Source: Methylopila turkensis (GTDB lineage: Bacteria; Pseudomonadota; Alphaproteobacteria; Rhizobiales; Methylopilaceae). From it: a DNA stretch of 64,000 nucleotides. Below are positions 9,774-18,469 of this stretch, piece after piece (the first letter of the stretch is position 1; each line of letters begins with the position of its first letter). The notes beneath the pieces are model-generated. The model was not told where the DNA came from. It saw nothing but the letters and a program-made list of their open reading frames with translations, and did no database searches. The position numbers were made by a program, and so were the translations under genes. Where the stretch lies: assembly GCF_027922325.1 (NCBI RefSeq), contig NZ_BSFL01000003.1, forward strand, positions 434,001 to 498,000, in the 5' to 3' direction.

Positions 9774-11066
9774 TCAGCGGCGCTGGTCGATCGGGACGTA
9801 ATCGCGCAGCGCGGCGCCGGTGTAGAGCTGGCGCGGGCGGCCGATCTTCTGGCTCGGATCCTCGACCATCTCCTTCCACTGGGCGATCCAGCCGATGGTG
9901 CGCGCCACGGCGAACAGCACGGTGAACATGTCGGTCGGGAAGCCCATCGCCTTCAGCGTGATGCCCGAATAGAAGTCGATGTTCGGATAGAGCTTTTTTT
10001 CGACGAAATAGTCGTCCTTGAGCGCGATCTGCTCAAGCTGGATCGCGACTTCGAGAAGCGGATCGTCCTTGATGCCCAGCTCGCCGAGCACCTCATGGCA
10101 GGTCTTCTGCATGATCTTGGCGCGTGGATCGTAGTTCTTGTAAACGCGATGCCCGAAGCCCATCAGGCGGAACGGGTCGTTCTTGTCCTTGGCCTTTTTG
10201 ACGTATTTCTCGACGTTGTCAGGCGTGCCGATCTCCGACAGCATCTTGAGGGCCGCCTCGTTCGCGCCGCCATGCGCCGGCCCCCAAAGGCAGGCGATGC
10301 CGGCGGCGATGCAGGCGAAGGGATTGGCGCCCGAGGAGCCGGCGAGACGCACCGTCGAGGTCGACGCGTTCTGCTCGTGGTCGGCGTGCAGCACGAAGAT
10401 GCGATCCATGGCGCGCGCCAGGACCGGGTTGACCTTGTACTCCTCGCACGGCACCGCGAAGCACATGTTGAGGAAGTTCGCCGAGAAATCGAGCGCGTTC
10501 TGCGGGTAGATGAACGGCTGGCCGATCGAATACTTGTAGGCCATGGCGGCGAGCGTCGGAATCTTGGCGACCATGCGGATGGCCGCGATCTCGCGCTGGT
10601 CCGGATCGGTGATGTCGGTCGAGTCGTGATAGAACGCCGACAGCGCGCCGACCACGCCGCACAGCACCGCCATCGGGTGCGCGTCGCGGCGGAAGCCGGA
10701 GTAGAACCGCGACATCTGCTCGTGGACCATGGTGTGGCGCGTCACCAGTCGGTCGAACTCGGCCTTCTGGGCCGATGTCGGCAGCTCGCCGTGCAGCAGC
10801 AGGTAGCAGGTCTCCAGGAAGTCGCCGTTCTCGGCCAGCTCGTCGATGGGGTAGCCGCGGTACAGCAGCACGCCCTCGTCGCCGTCGATGAAGGTGATCT
10901 TCGACTCGCAGCTCGCCGTCGAAGTGAAGCCCGGATCGTAGGTGAACAGGCCCGTGTGCTTGTAAAGCGTCTGGATGTCGAGGACGTCCGGGCCGACCGT
11001 TCCGTGTCGTACGGGAAGGTCCAGCTCGGCGGACCCAACCTTCAGCGTTCCGTTCGCGTCGCTCAT
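9774..11066 (-). CDS. gltA: Citrate synthase (type II)
   Basis: Condenses acetyl-CoA and oxaloacetate to citrate, entry of the TCA cycle. The chosen ATG gives 430 aa starting [11 protein letters not shown]; the frame is open another 40 codons upstream without family similarity. The active-site histidine motifs are present ([26 protein letters not shown] and [14 protein letters not shown]), together with the [13 protein letters not shown] stretch and RPRQLYTG near the end. The N-terminal beta-domain is typical of the large hexameric type II enzymes. It lies downstream of gltX on the same strand with a 182-base gap, so it probably has its own promoter. Confidence 0.96.
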   Translation of the reverse strand: MSDANGTLKVGSAELDLPVRHGTVGPDVLDIQTLYKHTGLFTYDPGFTSTASCESKITFIDGDEGVLLYRGYPIDELAENGDFLETCYLLLHGELPTSAQKAEFDRLVTRHTMVHEQMSRFYSGFRRDAHPMAVLCGVVGALSAFYHDSTDITDPDQREIAAIRMVAKIPTLAAMAYKYSIGQPFIYPQNALDFSANFLNMCFAVPCEEYKVNPVLARAMDRIFVLHADHEQNASTSTVRLAGSSGANPFACIAAGIACLWGPAHGGANEAALKMLSEIGTPDNVEKYVKKAKDKNDPFRLMGFGHRVYKNYDPRAKIMQKTCHEVLGELGIKDDPLLEVAIQLEQIALKDDYFVEKKLYPNIDFYSGITLKAMGFPTDMFTVLFAVARTIGWIAQWKEMVEDPSQKIGRPRQLYTGAALRDYVPIDQRR

Positions 11067-11248
11067 GCGCCATGCCCTTCGTCGTTGGGATGCCGATGGA
11101 AGTCCTCGGGCGGGCGACGTCCGGCCCCGGAGGGAAGCGCCGTGGGCAGGGACGACTTTAGGAGGACTTCGATTGGCGTAGCCCAAGTTTTGTTGCGGCG
11201 CAAATAGGGCGTGGCGCGCAAGCGAGCAGGCCGGTCTTCAATGTTTGA

Positions 11249-12676
11249 TCACGACCGCGCCTGATCCCGGATGCGTCCGAGGCTCTCCTCACGACCGAGC
11301 GCGACCAGCACGTCGAAGATGCCGGGCGAGGTCTTGCGACCGGTCAGAGCCGCCCTGAGCGGCTGCGCCAGAGCGCCGAGCTTGACGCCGGCCTCCTCCG
11401 CCAGAGCGCGCACGGCGTCCTCCGCCGCGGAGGCGCTCCAGTCCGTGATTCCCTCGAGCCGGTCGGCGAGTTTCGCCAGTAGCGCGCGGGCGTCGTCGGT
11501 CAGCAACGCCTCGGCGGCGGGCTCCAGCGCCAGCGGCCGCGCGTCGATCAGGAAGCGGGCGCCGTCGACCAGTTCGACAAGGGTCTTCGCGCGCTCCTTC
11601 AGGCCGGGAAGGGCGGTCGCGAGCGCCGGCCAGCGCCCGGTCTCGTCCAGCCGCCGCGCCGCCTCCGGGCCGCCCGGCAGATAGGGCAGCGAGGCCTTCA
11701 GCGTCGCAAGCAGCTCGTCGTCCGGCGTCGAACGCATGTAATGCCCATTGAGGTTCGACAGCTTCGCCAGGTCGAACCGCGCGGCCGACCGCCCGACGTC
11801 CCTGATGTCGAACCACTCGATCGCCTGCTCCGTCGAGAAGATCTCATCGTCGCCATGGCTCCAGCCGAGCCGGGCGAGGTAGTTCCGCAGCGCCGCCGGA
11901 AGGAACCCCATTTCGCGGTAGGCCTCGGCCCCCAGCGCGCCATGCCGCTTCGACAGCTTCGCGCCGTCCGGGCCGTGGATCAGCGGTATATGCGCCATCT
12001 TCGGCACGGCCCAGCCGAGCGCCTCGTAGATCTGGGTCTGCCGGGCGGCGTTGGTCAGATGGTCGACGCCCCGGATCACATGGGTGACTCCCATGTCGTG
12101 GTCGTCGACGACGACCGCCAGCATGTAGGTCGGCGTTCCGTCCGAGCGCAGCAGCACAAGGTCGTCGAGGTCCTTGTTGGGGATGACGACGCGGCCCTGC
12201 ACCAGATCGTCGACCACGGTCTCGCCTTCGGTCGGCGCCTTGAGGCGGATGGCGGCGGCGCGGCCGGTGGGTGCGTCGCTCTCCGGCCGGTCGCGCCAGC
12301 GTCCGTCATAGCGGGGCGGGCGGCCTTCCGCCTGGGCGAGGCTGCGCATCTCCTCGAGCTCCTGCGCCGTGGCGTAGCAGCGGTACGCGCGGCCCGCCGC
12401 CAGCATCTGCTCCACGGCCTCGCGGTGACGGGCGGCGCGGGCGAACTGGAAGATCGGCTCGCCGTCCCAGTCGAGCCCGAGCCAGGTCAGGCCGTCGAGG
12501 ATCGCGGCGATCGCCTCCTCGGTGGAGCGCGCCCGGTCCGTATCCTCGATGCGCAGCAGCATCTTGCCGCCAAGCGATTTCGCGAACAGCCAGTTGAACA
12601 GCGCGGTGCGGGCGCCGCCGATGTGCAGGAAGCCGGTGGGCGAGGGCGCGAAACGGGTGACGACGTTCTCGGTCAC
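11249..12676 (-). CDS. gltX: Glutamyl-tRNA synthetase
   Basis: Charges tRNA-Glu with glutamate; class I aminoacyl-tRNA synthetase. The catalytic domain carries the HIGH-type motif ([19 protein letters not shown]) at the start and the KMSKS-type motif as [11 protein letters not shown]; the C-terminal half is the helical anticodon-binding region. A GTG start immediately before [14 protein letters not shown] gives 475 aa, the family length; an upstream extension of 37 codons looks non-coding. It is divergent from comEC across about 110 bases. Many Hyphomicrobiales carry two GltX paralogues, one for tRNA-Gln; which this is cannot be decided from one copy. Confidence 0.95.
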   Translation of the reverse strand: MTENVVTRFAPSPTGFLHIGGARTALFNWLFAKSLGGKMLLRIEDTDRARSTEEAIAAILDGLTWLGLDWDGEPIFQFARAARHREAVEQMLAAGRAYRCYATAQELEEMRSLAQAEGRPPRYDGRWRDRPESDAPTGRAAAIRLKAPTEGETVVDDLVQGRVVIPNKDLDDLVLLRSDGTPTYMLAVVVDDHDMGVTHVIRGVDHLTNAARQTQIYEALGWAVPKMAHIPLIHGPDGAKLSKRHGALGAEAYREMGFLPAALRNYLARLGWSHGDDEIFSTEQAIEWFDIRDVGRSAARFDLAKLSNLNGHYMRSTPDDELLATLKASLPYLPGGPEAARRLDETGRWPALATALPGLKERAKTLVELVDGARFLIDARPLALEPAAEALLTDDARALLAKLADRLEGITDWSASAAEDAVRALAEEAGVKLGALAQPLRAALTGRKTSPGIFDVLVALGREESLGRIRDQARS

Positions 12677-12785
12677 GGGCGGTCTCAAAACAGCTCGGGG
12701 GTGAAAAGCCTGCTTGCGACAAAGCCGCTTCGCGCGAAGGCGCGCCCGTGTAGCATGGGCCGCAAGCAGGGGAAACAGCGCGGCC

Positions 12786-15116
12786 ATGGGCGGGCAGCCG
12801 GGCTACGACGGTCGGAAGCGGGGCGCGCGGGCGATCGCGCTGCCGGGCGCGCGCAGCGCCGGCGAGAACGGCGCGCTTGGCCTCCTCCGGGCCGCCCGCG
12901 GCTGGTTCGCGGCCCATTTTGCGGAAGAGATCGAGCTCGGGCGTCCGGCGCTCTGGTTCCCCGTCGCCTTCGGCGTCGGCGTGATCGTCTATTTCGCCGC
13001 GGCGGAAGAGCCGCAGCTCTGGGCCGCCGGCCTGCTCGCAGGAGCGGCCGTCATGGGCGTGGTCGCGGCGCGGCGGCGTTTCATAGCGCTCGGCGTCGCG
13101 CTTGGGTTGGCTGCGGGCGCGTTCGGTTTCCTCGCCGCGAAGATCGCGGCCGTGCGGGCGGAGGCGCCGCAGCTCGCCCGCGCCCAGCGCGCCGAAGTCG
13201 TCGGCCGCGTCGTCCTCATCGAGCCCCGCGACCGCGGCATGCGGCGCGTGACCGTCGCGGTCGAGCGGCTCGGCGACCTCAAGGCCTCCGGGACGCCGCG
13301 ACGGATGCGCGTGACGATCGGGCGGGAGCCTTCGCTCGACGCCGGCGACCGGTTGGCGCTGACCGCGTTCTGGCGCGCCCCGCAGGGGCCGGTGCGACCC
13401 GGAGGCTACGACTTCGCGCGCGTCGCGTTCTTCCAGGGCGTGGGCGCGACCGGTTCGCAGCCGAAGGACGTCCGGCGCCTCGCTCCGGCGGCGGAGGAGA
13501 CGGCGCCGGAGCGGGTCTCCGCCGCGGTCGAGCGCCTGCGCGCCCGCCTGACCGAACGGGTGGTCCAGGCCATCGGGGGCGGACCTGAGGCCGCTGTCGC
13601 GGCGGCGCTGGTGACGGGCGTGCGCGGCCCCATCCCGCAGGACGTCGACGACGATCTGCGCGCCGCCGGCCTCAGCCATATCCTCTCGATCTCGGGCCTT
13701 CACATGGCGCTGGTCGCGGGCGTGCTGTTCTGGCTGGTGCGCGCGGCGCTTGCGCTGTCGCAGACCGCCGCTCTCGGTTGGCCGGTGAAGCAGATCGCAG
13801 CCGTCGCGGCTCTTGGCGGCGCAGCGTTCTATCTCGCGCTCTCCGGCGCGGAGGTCGCGACCCAGCGCGCCTTTCTCATGGCGGCCGTCGTATTCGCGGC
13901 CATCCTGATCGGTCGCCCGGCGCTGACCCTGCGGAACCTCGCCCTCGCGGCGCTCGCGGTGACGGCGCTGACGCCCGACGCGCTGCTCGGGCCGAGCTTC
14001 CAGATGTCGTTCGCCGCGGTCGCCGCGCTGATCGCGACGTTCGAGGCTTGGCCGCGCCGGCGCGAACGCCCCGAACCCACGACGCGCCTCGGCGCGGCGA
14101 TCCGCTGGCTCGGAACGGCCGCGGCGGTCGCGCTCGTCACCACCCTGGTCGCGGGGCTCGCGACGGCGCCTTTCGCCGCCTACCACTTCCACCGCGTGAC
14201 GCCTTATGCGCTGGCCGGGAACGCGCTCGCGACGCCGCTGATCAGCCTGATCGTGATGCCGAGCGTGGTCGGCGGACTGCTGTTCGCGCCGCTCGGGCTC
14301 GACGGGCCGTGGTGGCGGCTGATGGGGCTCGGCCTCGAAGGCGTGCTCGCGATCGCCCGAGCCGTCGCATCCTGGCCCGGGGCGGAGCGCGCGACCGGCG
14401 CCTTCGGCGAGGCCTCGCTCGTCCTGTTCGCGCTCGGAATCTGCTGGCTCTGCTTGTGGCGGACGGCGCTGCGGTTTCTCGCCGTCGCGCCGATTCTCGC
14501 CGCGCTCGCGCTTGCGGCCTGGCCGACGCGGCCCGATGTCGTGATCGACCCGGCCGGGCGCTCCATTGCGGTGCGCGGACCGGACGGAAAGCTCGCGCTC
14601 GTCGGCGCGGGGCGCAGCGGCTTCGCCGCCAAGGTCTGGGTCGCAGCCGACGGCGAGGAGCCGCCGGGCACGTCCTCCGGCGCGCGCCGGGCCGTGGGAG
14701 CTGGCCGCTGCGACGCCTATGGCTGCGTCGCGCCGCTTGGCGGCGGGGGCGTCGCCGCGCTGGTCTGGGACCCGCGCGCGTTCGAGGAGGACTGCCGCCG
14801 CGCCACGTTGGTGGTGACGCGGCTCGAAGCGCCGCCCGCCTGCTTCGACCGCGCCGCGGTCGTCGACCGCCGCGCGCTCGCCGCGACAGGCGCGCTCGAA
14901 CTCAAGCGCGACGGCCTCCGATTCGTCGGAACAGCCGCCCGAACGCCCGGAAGCGACCGGCCGTGGTCGCCGGCTGGCCTCGACCCTCCGCCCGACGACG
15001 CCCTCCGACTGCAGTTCGCGCCGCGCCGCGCGCCGACATCCGCTGCGTCCGACGCCGTGGATCCCACCGACGACCCGGACGAGCCCGACGAGCGGGCGGC
15101 CGAAGACGATCAGTAG
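12786..15116 (+). CDS. comEC: ComEC/Rec2-family DNA uptake channel protein
   Basis: Polytopic membrane protein related to the channel that carries single-stranded DNA across the inner membrane in natural transformation. The ATG at 12786 gives 776 aa. The order is an N-terminal soluble DUF4131 region (about residues 80-220), then the Competence domain with many membrane helices and its hallmark [14 protein letters not shown] motif (about 300-570), and a C-terminal periplasmic part. That part has no metallo-beta-lactamase HxHxDH motif, as usual for alphaproteobacterial versions; the last 40 residues are acidic and low-complexity. It is tail-to-tail with lexA, overlapping by 7 bases. Competence itself is not shown. 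Confidence 0.9.
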   Translation: MGGQPGYDGRKRGARAIALPGARSAGENGALGLLRAARGWFAAHFAEEIELGRPALWFPVAFGVGVIVYFAAAEEPQLWAAGLLAGAAVMGVVAARRRFIALGVALGLAAGAFGFLAAKIAAVRAEAPQLARAQRAEVVGRVVLIEPRDRGMRRVTVAVERLGDLKASGTPRRMRVTIGREPSLDAGDRLALTAFWRAPQGPVRPGGYDFARVAFFQGVGATGSQPKDVRRLAPAAEETAPERVSAAVERLRARLTERVVQAIGGGPEAAVAAALVTGVRGPIPQDVDDDLRAAGLSHILSISGLHMALVAGVLFWLVRAALALSQTAALGWPVKQIAAVAALGGAAFYLALSGAEVATQRAFLMAAVVFAAILIGRPALTLRNLALAALAVTALTPDALLGPSFQMSFAAVAALIATFEAWPRRRERPEPTTRLGAAIRWLGTAAAVALVTTLVAGLATAPFAAYHFHRVTPYALAGNALATPLISLIVMPSVVGGLLFAPLGLDGPWWRLMGLGLEGVLAIARAVASWPGAERATGAFGEASLVLFALGICWLCLWRTALRFLAVAPILAALALAAWPTRPDVVIDPAGRSIAVRGPDGKLALVGAGRSGFAAKVWVAADGEEPPGTSSGARRAVGAGRCDAYGCVAPLGGGGVAALVWDPRAFEEDCRRATLVVTRLEAPPACFDRAAVVDRRALAATGALELKRDGLRFVGTAARTPGSDRPWSPAGLDPPPDDALRLQFAPRRAPTSAASDAVDPTDDPDEPDERAAEDDQ

Positions 15117-15823
15117 CGGCGGATGAGCCCGACGAGCCGGCCCTGGATCGCGACCCGGTCGGGACCGAAGATGCGCGTCTCGTAGGCCGGGTTCGCCGCT
15201 TCCAGCGCGATCGAGGCGCCGCGCTTGCGCAGACGCTTCAGCGTCGCCTCCTCGTCGTCCACCAGCGCCACCACGATGTCGCCGGTGTCCGCCACGGTCT
15301 GCTTGCGAATGAGCACGAGATCGCCGTCGAGGATGCCGGCCTCGATCATCGAATCGCCGCGCACCTCGAGCGCGAAGTGTTCGCCGGCGGAAAGCATGTC
15401 GGGCGACACCGCGATGGTGTGGCTCTTCGCCTGGATGGCCTCGATCGGCACGCCCGCGGCGATCCGGCCCATGACCGGAATCGCCACCATGCGCTCGTCC
15501 TCGTCGTCCTCCGCCGCCTGAGGACGGGCCGGACGGACCTTGCCGAGATTGCCCTCGATGACGCTGGGGGTGAAGCGGCCGGCGGGGCGCGACACCGGCG
15601 GGGCCGCGGCCTCGGGAAGCTTCAGCACCTCGAGCGCGCGCGCCCGGTTCGGCAGGCGCCGGATGAAGCCGCGCTCCTCCAGCGCCATGATCAGACGGTG
15701 GATGCCGGACTTGGACTTGAGGTCCAGCGCGTCCTTCATCTCGTCGAACGAGGGGGGAACGCCGGTCTCCTTCAGCCGCTCATGGATGAAGCGCAGCAAC
15801 TCGTACTGCTTGCGGGTCAACAT
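15110..15823 (-). CDS. lexA: SOS response repressor LexA
   Basis: Represses DNA-damage genes and cleaves itself when RecA is activated. The start at [10 protein letters not shown] gives 237 aa. Residues 1-65 form the winged helix-turn-helix ([20 protein letters not shown]). The protease domain has the Ala123-Gly124 cleavage site (MGRIAAGVP), the nucleophile Ser158 in RGDSMIEAG and the general base Lys196 in EATLKRL. The frame is open 9 codons further upstream. A canonical alphaproteobacterial SOS box lies 49 bases before the start codon, so it should be autoregulated. Confidence 0.96.
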   Translation of the reverse strand: MLTRKQYELLRFIHERLKETGVPPSFDEMKDALDLKSKSGIHRLIMALEERGFIRRLPNRARALEVLKLPEAAAPPVSRPAGRFTPSVIEGNLGKVRPARPQAAEDDEDERMVAIPVMGRIAAGVPIEAIQAKSHTIAVSPDMLSAGEHFALEVRGDSMIEAGILDGDLVLIRKQTVADTGDIVVALVDDEEATLKRLRKRGASIALEAANPAYETRIFGPDRVAIQGRLVGLIRRY

Positions 15824-15855
15824 GTCCGGCTCCGCGACGTCAAAAAACAAATCAT

Positions 15856-15886
15856 GAACAGATATCTACCTGTTCTAGATGTGTTC
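15856..15886 (-). promoter_or_regulatory. LexA operator (SOS box) upstream of lexA
   Basis: GTTC-N7-GTTC at 15872-15886 is an exact match to the direct-repeat SOS box of alphaproteobacteria (read as GAAC-N7-GAAC on the gene strand). It overlaps an inverted pair GAACAG (15856-15861) and CTGTTC (15870-15875), so three half-sites occur in 31 bases. The location immediately before lexA supports autoregulation. Confidence 0.85.
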
Positions 15887-15956
15887 CGCAAGGGTTAACG
15901 TCGCGTTTACGACGACGGCGCCGGTTGCGCCGCCGCGTCCGGGCAGATGCGGCCGG

Positions 15957-16481
15957 TCAGCCGGCGCGGCGGACCTCCTCGCGCGCCGGCAGGCGCCAGT
16001 TAGGGCGGATGAAGTGGCAGGTGTAGCCGTTGGGATAGCGCTCGAGATAGTCCTGATGCTCGGGCTCCGCCTCCCAGAACGGCCCGGCCGGCGCGATCTC
16101 GGTCGCCACCTTGCCCGGCCACAGCCCCGAGGCGTTCACGTCGGCGATCGTCTCCTCGGCGACCCGCTTCTGGTCGTCGTCCAAAGTGAAGATCGCGGAG
16201 CGGTAGCTCAGGCCGACGTCGTTGCCCTGCCGGTTCAGGGTGGTCGGGTCGTGGATCTGGAAGAAGAATTCCAGCATACGCCGGAAGCTCGTCACGGACG
16301 GATCGTAGACGATCTCGATCGCTTCGGCGTGGGTTCCGTGATTGCGGTAGGTGGCGTTGGGGACGTCGCCGCCGGTGTAGCCGACGCGGGTCGAAACCAC
16401 GCCCGGCTGCTTGCGGATCAGGTCCTGCATGCCCCAGAAGCACCCGCCCGCCAGAATCGCACGCTCGGTCGCAGTGGTCAT
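15957..16481 (-). CDS. msrA: Peptide-methionine (S)-S-oxide reductase
   Basis: Repairs the S-epimer of methionine sulfoxide in proteins using thioredoxin. 174 aa from the ATG at 16481, which is preceded by a GGAG-type site. The N-terminal GGCFWGMQD motif has the catalytic Cys14; the [15 protein letters not shown] and [11 protein letters not shown] segments are diagnostic. The C-terminus lacks an obvious second resolving Cys pair and ends in an Arg/Glu-rich tail. It stands alone, upstream of lexA on the same strand. Confidence 0.95.
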   Translation of the reverse strand: MTTATERAILAGGCFWGMQDLIRKQPGVVSTRVGYTGGDVPNATYRNHGTHAEAIEIVYDPSVTSFRRMLEFFFQIHDPTTLNRQGNDVGLSYRSAIFTLDDDQKRVAEETIADVNASGLWPGKVATEIAPAGPFWEAEPEHQDYLERYPNGYTCHFIRPNWRLPAREEVRRAG

Positions 16482-16589
16482 CGCCGTCTCCTCAGGGTTC
16501 GATCGTGGCCCTGATATCGGGATGCGGCGGCGGATTTTCAAAAGCGGGACGGCGGAGCCGCGTGGGCGCGACCGCGCCGCAAGGCGTGC

Positions 16590-16631
16590 GGCCACCGAAG
16601 GCGCCCGTGCTCCTGGTCGCCTTCGGTGGCC
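16590..16631. terminator. Perfect 14-bp hairpin
   Basis: GGCCACCGAAGGCG pairs exactly with CGCCTTCGGTGGCC around a 14-base loop. It lies between the small gene at 16707 (read leftward) and msrA, directly abutting a second hairpin at 16632. It could end transcription of the small-gene pair; no T run follows, so an RNA-stabilising or protein-binding role is possible. Confidence 0.55.
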
Positions 16632-16669
16632 TTGGCGGTCGTCGGTGGGGACTTGCCGACGACCGCCAA
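16632..16669. terminator. Second perfect 14-bp hairpin
   Basis: TTGGCGGTCGTCGG pairs exactly with CCGACGACCGCCAA around a 10-base loop, starting at the very base after the previous hairpin. Read leftward, the AA/TT ends of the stem are close to a terminator pattern. A weaker 6-bp dyad (GATCAG/CTGATC, 16673-16697) adjoins it on the right. Confidence 0.55.
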
Positions 16670-16706
16670 TCAGATCAGCGAATGGGGCTCCCTGATCCGA
16701 TCTCGT

Positions 16707-16943
16707 CTATCTCCGGCCGGCGCAGACGCTCCCGGCGCGGCCTTGCGGATCCGGCGCGCAGAACGTCTGCGCGCCGCCCGCTTCGGCGGCCATGGGAAGG
16801 CGGTCGCCCTTGGCGGCGCTGTTGGAGATCTTGGTCATCGTGGCGATCGGGTCGCGGCTCTCGGCGTAGCCGATCATCGCGGGGAGCGGGAGCAGCAGCA
16901 GCGCCAGCCAGCGCAGGTCTCGCCACTTCGGCCAGCGGATCAT
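16707..16943 (-). CDS. Small probable exported protein, function unknown
   Basis: 78 aa, not recognised. An Arg/Trp/Lys-rich start (MIRWPKWRDLRW) is followed by a leucine-rich hydrophobic core (LALLLLPLPAMIG) and a possible cleavage site near YAES. The remaining roughly 50 residues are polar, with two cysteines near the end. GGAGG lies 6 bases before the ATG. The ATG overlaps the stop of the 54-aa gene upstream (ATGA), which suggests translational coupling and argues that both are real. The last codons contain a perfect 10-bp hairpin (16753-16775, 3-base loop). Confidence 0.55.
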   Translation of the reverse strand: MIRWPKWRDLRWLALLLLPLPAMIGYAESRDPIATMTKISNSAAKGDRLPMAAEAGGAQTFCAPDPQGRAGSVCAGRR

Positions 16944-17104
16944 GACCCGCCTCCGCAGGCCGGCCCGGCGACTGCGCCGACCTCCGCCACAACTAGTTCG
17001 CCGGAAACCACGACGGCTCCCAGCGCCTCCGAGGTGAGCATCAGCGACGCTCCGAGGCAGCCCGTACGGACCAGCCGGGCTACGATCGCTTTCGAAAGGC
17101 TCAT
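16940..17104 (-). CDS. Very small probable membrane or exported protein, function unknown
   Basis: 54 aa, not recognised. It begins MSLSKAIVARLVRTGCLGAS: a basic start and then a hydrophobic, Ala/Val/Leu-rich middle; it ends in a Gly/Ser tail (ACGGGS). GGGAG is placed 6 bases before the ATG, a good ribosome-binding site. The stop overlaps the next start as ATGA. It could be a signal-peptide-bearing peptide or a single-span membrane protein. The 101-bp inverted repeat at 17194-17294 lies upstream and may hold its promoter. Confidence 0.5.
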   Translation of the reverse strand: MSLSKAIVARLVRTGCLGASLMLTSEALGAVVVSGELVVAEVGAVAGPACGGGS

Positions 17105-17193
17105 GCGGCGCTCCCGGTTTCATTTTGGCGACGTCCCGGGCCCTGAAGCCTCCGGGTCGTTCGCCGTCTGACCGGAACCATGCGCCGCGGCGC

Positions 17194-17294
17194 GGTTGCG
17201 TTGGATTGAGAGATGTTAAGAAATATTCGGACGTCGGCCGGAGCGTCGTTTCCGGACGAAAACATCTCTTAACAACACGCAATCCAACGCAACC
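17194..17294. repeat. 101-bp imperfect inverted repeat between divergent genes
   Basis: The outer 15 bases are a perfect inverted pair: GGTTGCGTTGGATTG (17194-17208) and CAATCCAACGCAACC (17280-17294). Inside, similarity continues imperfectly (GTTAAG-A-AT-TTCG on both arms) down to a small CCGG-centred core. It is AT-richer than its surroundings. It lies between the leftward small-gene pair and the rightward methyltransferase gene. It could be a two-sided promoter/operator with mirrored half-sites or a small non-coding mobile relic (MITE-like); no flanking target duplication is obvious. Confidence 0.65.
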
Positions 17295-17373
17295 TTCCGG
17301 CGCCTCACGGTTCTGGCTCCCAAGCGGCTGAAGCGGCTCCCCCCGTCCGCTCCGCGACCGACAGGACCAGTCC

Positions 17374-17976
17374 ATGAACGCCACGACGACCTTCGACGGC
17401 CTCACCTTCATCAGGGAATGGCTGACCGCTCCTCTGCGCGTGGGAGCGATTCTCCCGTCCGGCGCGACGCTCGCCCGGGCTATGACCGCAGAGATCGACA
17501 GAAGCGTCGGCGCCGTGATCGAGCTCGGGCCGGGCACCGGCGTCTTCACCCAGGCGCTGCTCGAACGCGGCGTCCCGGAGCATCGGCTGGCCCTGATCGA
17601 GACCGGCTCGGAGTTCGCGACGCTGCTGCAGCTTCGCTTCCCCGAAGCGCGCACGCTCTGGATGGACGCTTCGGCGCTGCGTCAAGTCGCGCTGTTCGAC
17701 GGCGAGAAGGCCGGCGCCGTGGTGAGCGGGCTGCCGCTGCTCTCGATGAAGCCCCGCAAGGTCATCGCGATTCTGGACGGCGCGTTCAGCCATCTCAAGC
17801 CGGGCGGCGCGTTCTACCAGTTCACCTATGGGCCGAACTGTCCGGTGCCCCGGCCGATCCTCGATCGGCTCGGCCTGAAGGCCAGCCGCGTTGGCCGCGC
17901 GCTCGCGAACATGCCGCCGGCCACAGTGTACCGGATCCAGCGCCGCGCCCCGCGGCGGCCCGGCGGGGAGGGCTGA
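17374..17976 (+). CDS. pmtA: SAM-dependent methyltransferase, PmtA-like (phospholipid N-methyltransferase family)
   Basis: Probably methylates phosphatidylethanolamine stepwise toward phosphatidylcholine with S-adenosylmethionine. 200 aa. The N-terminus TFIREWLTAPLRVGAILPSG and the SAM-binding loop VIELGPGTGVFTQALLERG match the Sinorhizobium-type PmtA / rRNA-dimethylase-like family. The FYQFTYGPNCPVP stretch and the conserved SGLPLLSMKP segment are also typical. It is soluble with no signal peptide. An AGGA site lies 8 bases before the ATG. The substrate is inferred from family only; related proteins of this size have been assigned other lipid substrates. Confidence 0.75.
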   Translation: MNATTTFDGLTFIREWLTAPLRVGAILPSGATLARAMTAEIDRSVGAVIELGPGTGVFTQALLERGVPEHRLALIETGSEFATLLQLRFPEARTLWMDASALRQVALFDGEKAGAVVSGLPLLSMKPRKVIAILDGAFSHLKPGGAFYQFTYGPNCPVPRPILDRLGLKASRVGRALANMPPATVYRIQRRAPRRPGGEG

Positions 17977-17980
17977 TCCC

Positions 17981-18469
17981 ATGGCGCATTCCCTCACGAT
18001 CAACGGCGAGATTCACCGCGTCGAGGCGGACGGACGCACGCCGCTGCTCTGGGTCCTCCGCGACACGCTGAAGCTCACAGGCTCGAAATACGGCTGCGGC
18101 GCCGGCCTTTGCGGCGCCTGCACGGTGCATGTCGACGGCCAGCCCGCGCGATCCTGCTCGCTCACGCTGGCCGATCTCGGCTCCGCCCGGATCACGACGA
18201 TCGAAGCGATCGCCGGCGCGGAGGCCGACGCCGTCCGCGACGCCTGGGTGCGGCGCGACGTGCCGCAATGCGGCTTCTGCCAGTCCGGCCAGGTCATGAG
18301 CGCGATCGCTCTGCTTCGCGAACAGCCTTCGCCGACCGACGGAGACATCGACGCGGCGATGAGCGGCAACCTCTGCCGCTGCGCCACCTACAACCGCATC
18401 CGCGCCGCGATCCACGACGCCGCGGGCCAGCTCCGTCGACAAGCCGACGGCGAAGGAGGCCGGACATGA
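17981..18469 (+). CDS. [2Fe-2S] subunit of a molybdenum hydroxylase (isoquinoline oxidoreductase alpha type)
   Basis: Electron-transfer subunit of a xanthine-oxidase-family enzyme. 162 aa. The N-terminal plant-type ferredoxin domain has GCGAGLCGACTVHVDG plus a later Cys; the C-terminal helical domain has QCGFCQSGQ and GNLCRC, giving the eight cysteines for two [2Fe-2S] clusters. It follows the methyltransferase by 4 bases, and its stop overlaps the large subunit as ATGA. There is no medium FAD subunit, as in the IorAB/aldehyde dehydrogenase type. The natural substrate (aldehyde or N-heterocycle) cannot be told. Confidence 0.9.
   Translation: MAHSLTINGEIHRVEADGRTPLLWVLRDTLKLTGSKYGCGAGLCGACTVHVDGQPARSCSLTLADLGSARITTIEAIAGAEADAVRDAWVRRDVPQCGFCQSGQVMSAIALLREQPSPTDGDIDAAMSGNLCRCATYNRIRAAIHDAAGQLRRQADGEGGRT

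Noticed and set aside
16505..17171. + strand frames opposite the tiny genes
   Set aside because: No ribosome-binding sites and Arg/Ala/Gly-rich composition; the - strand pair has better signals.
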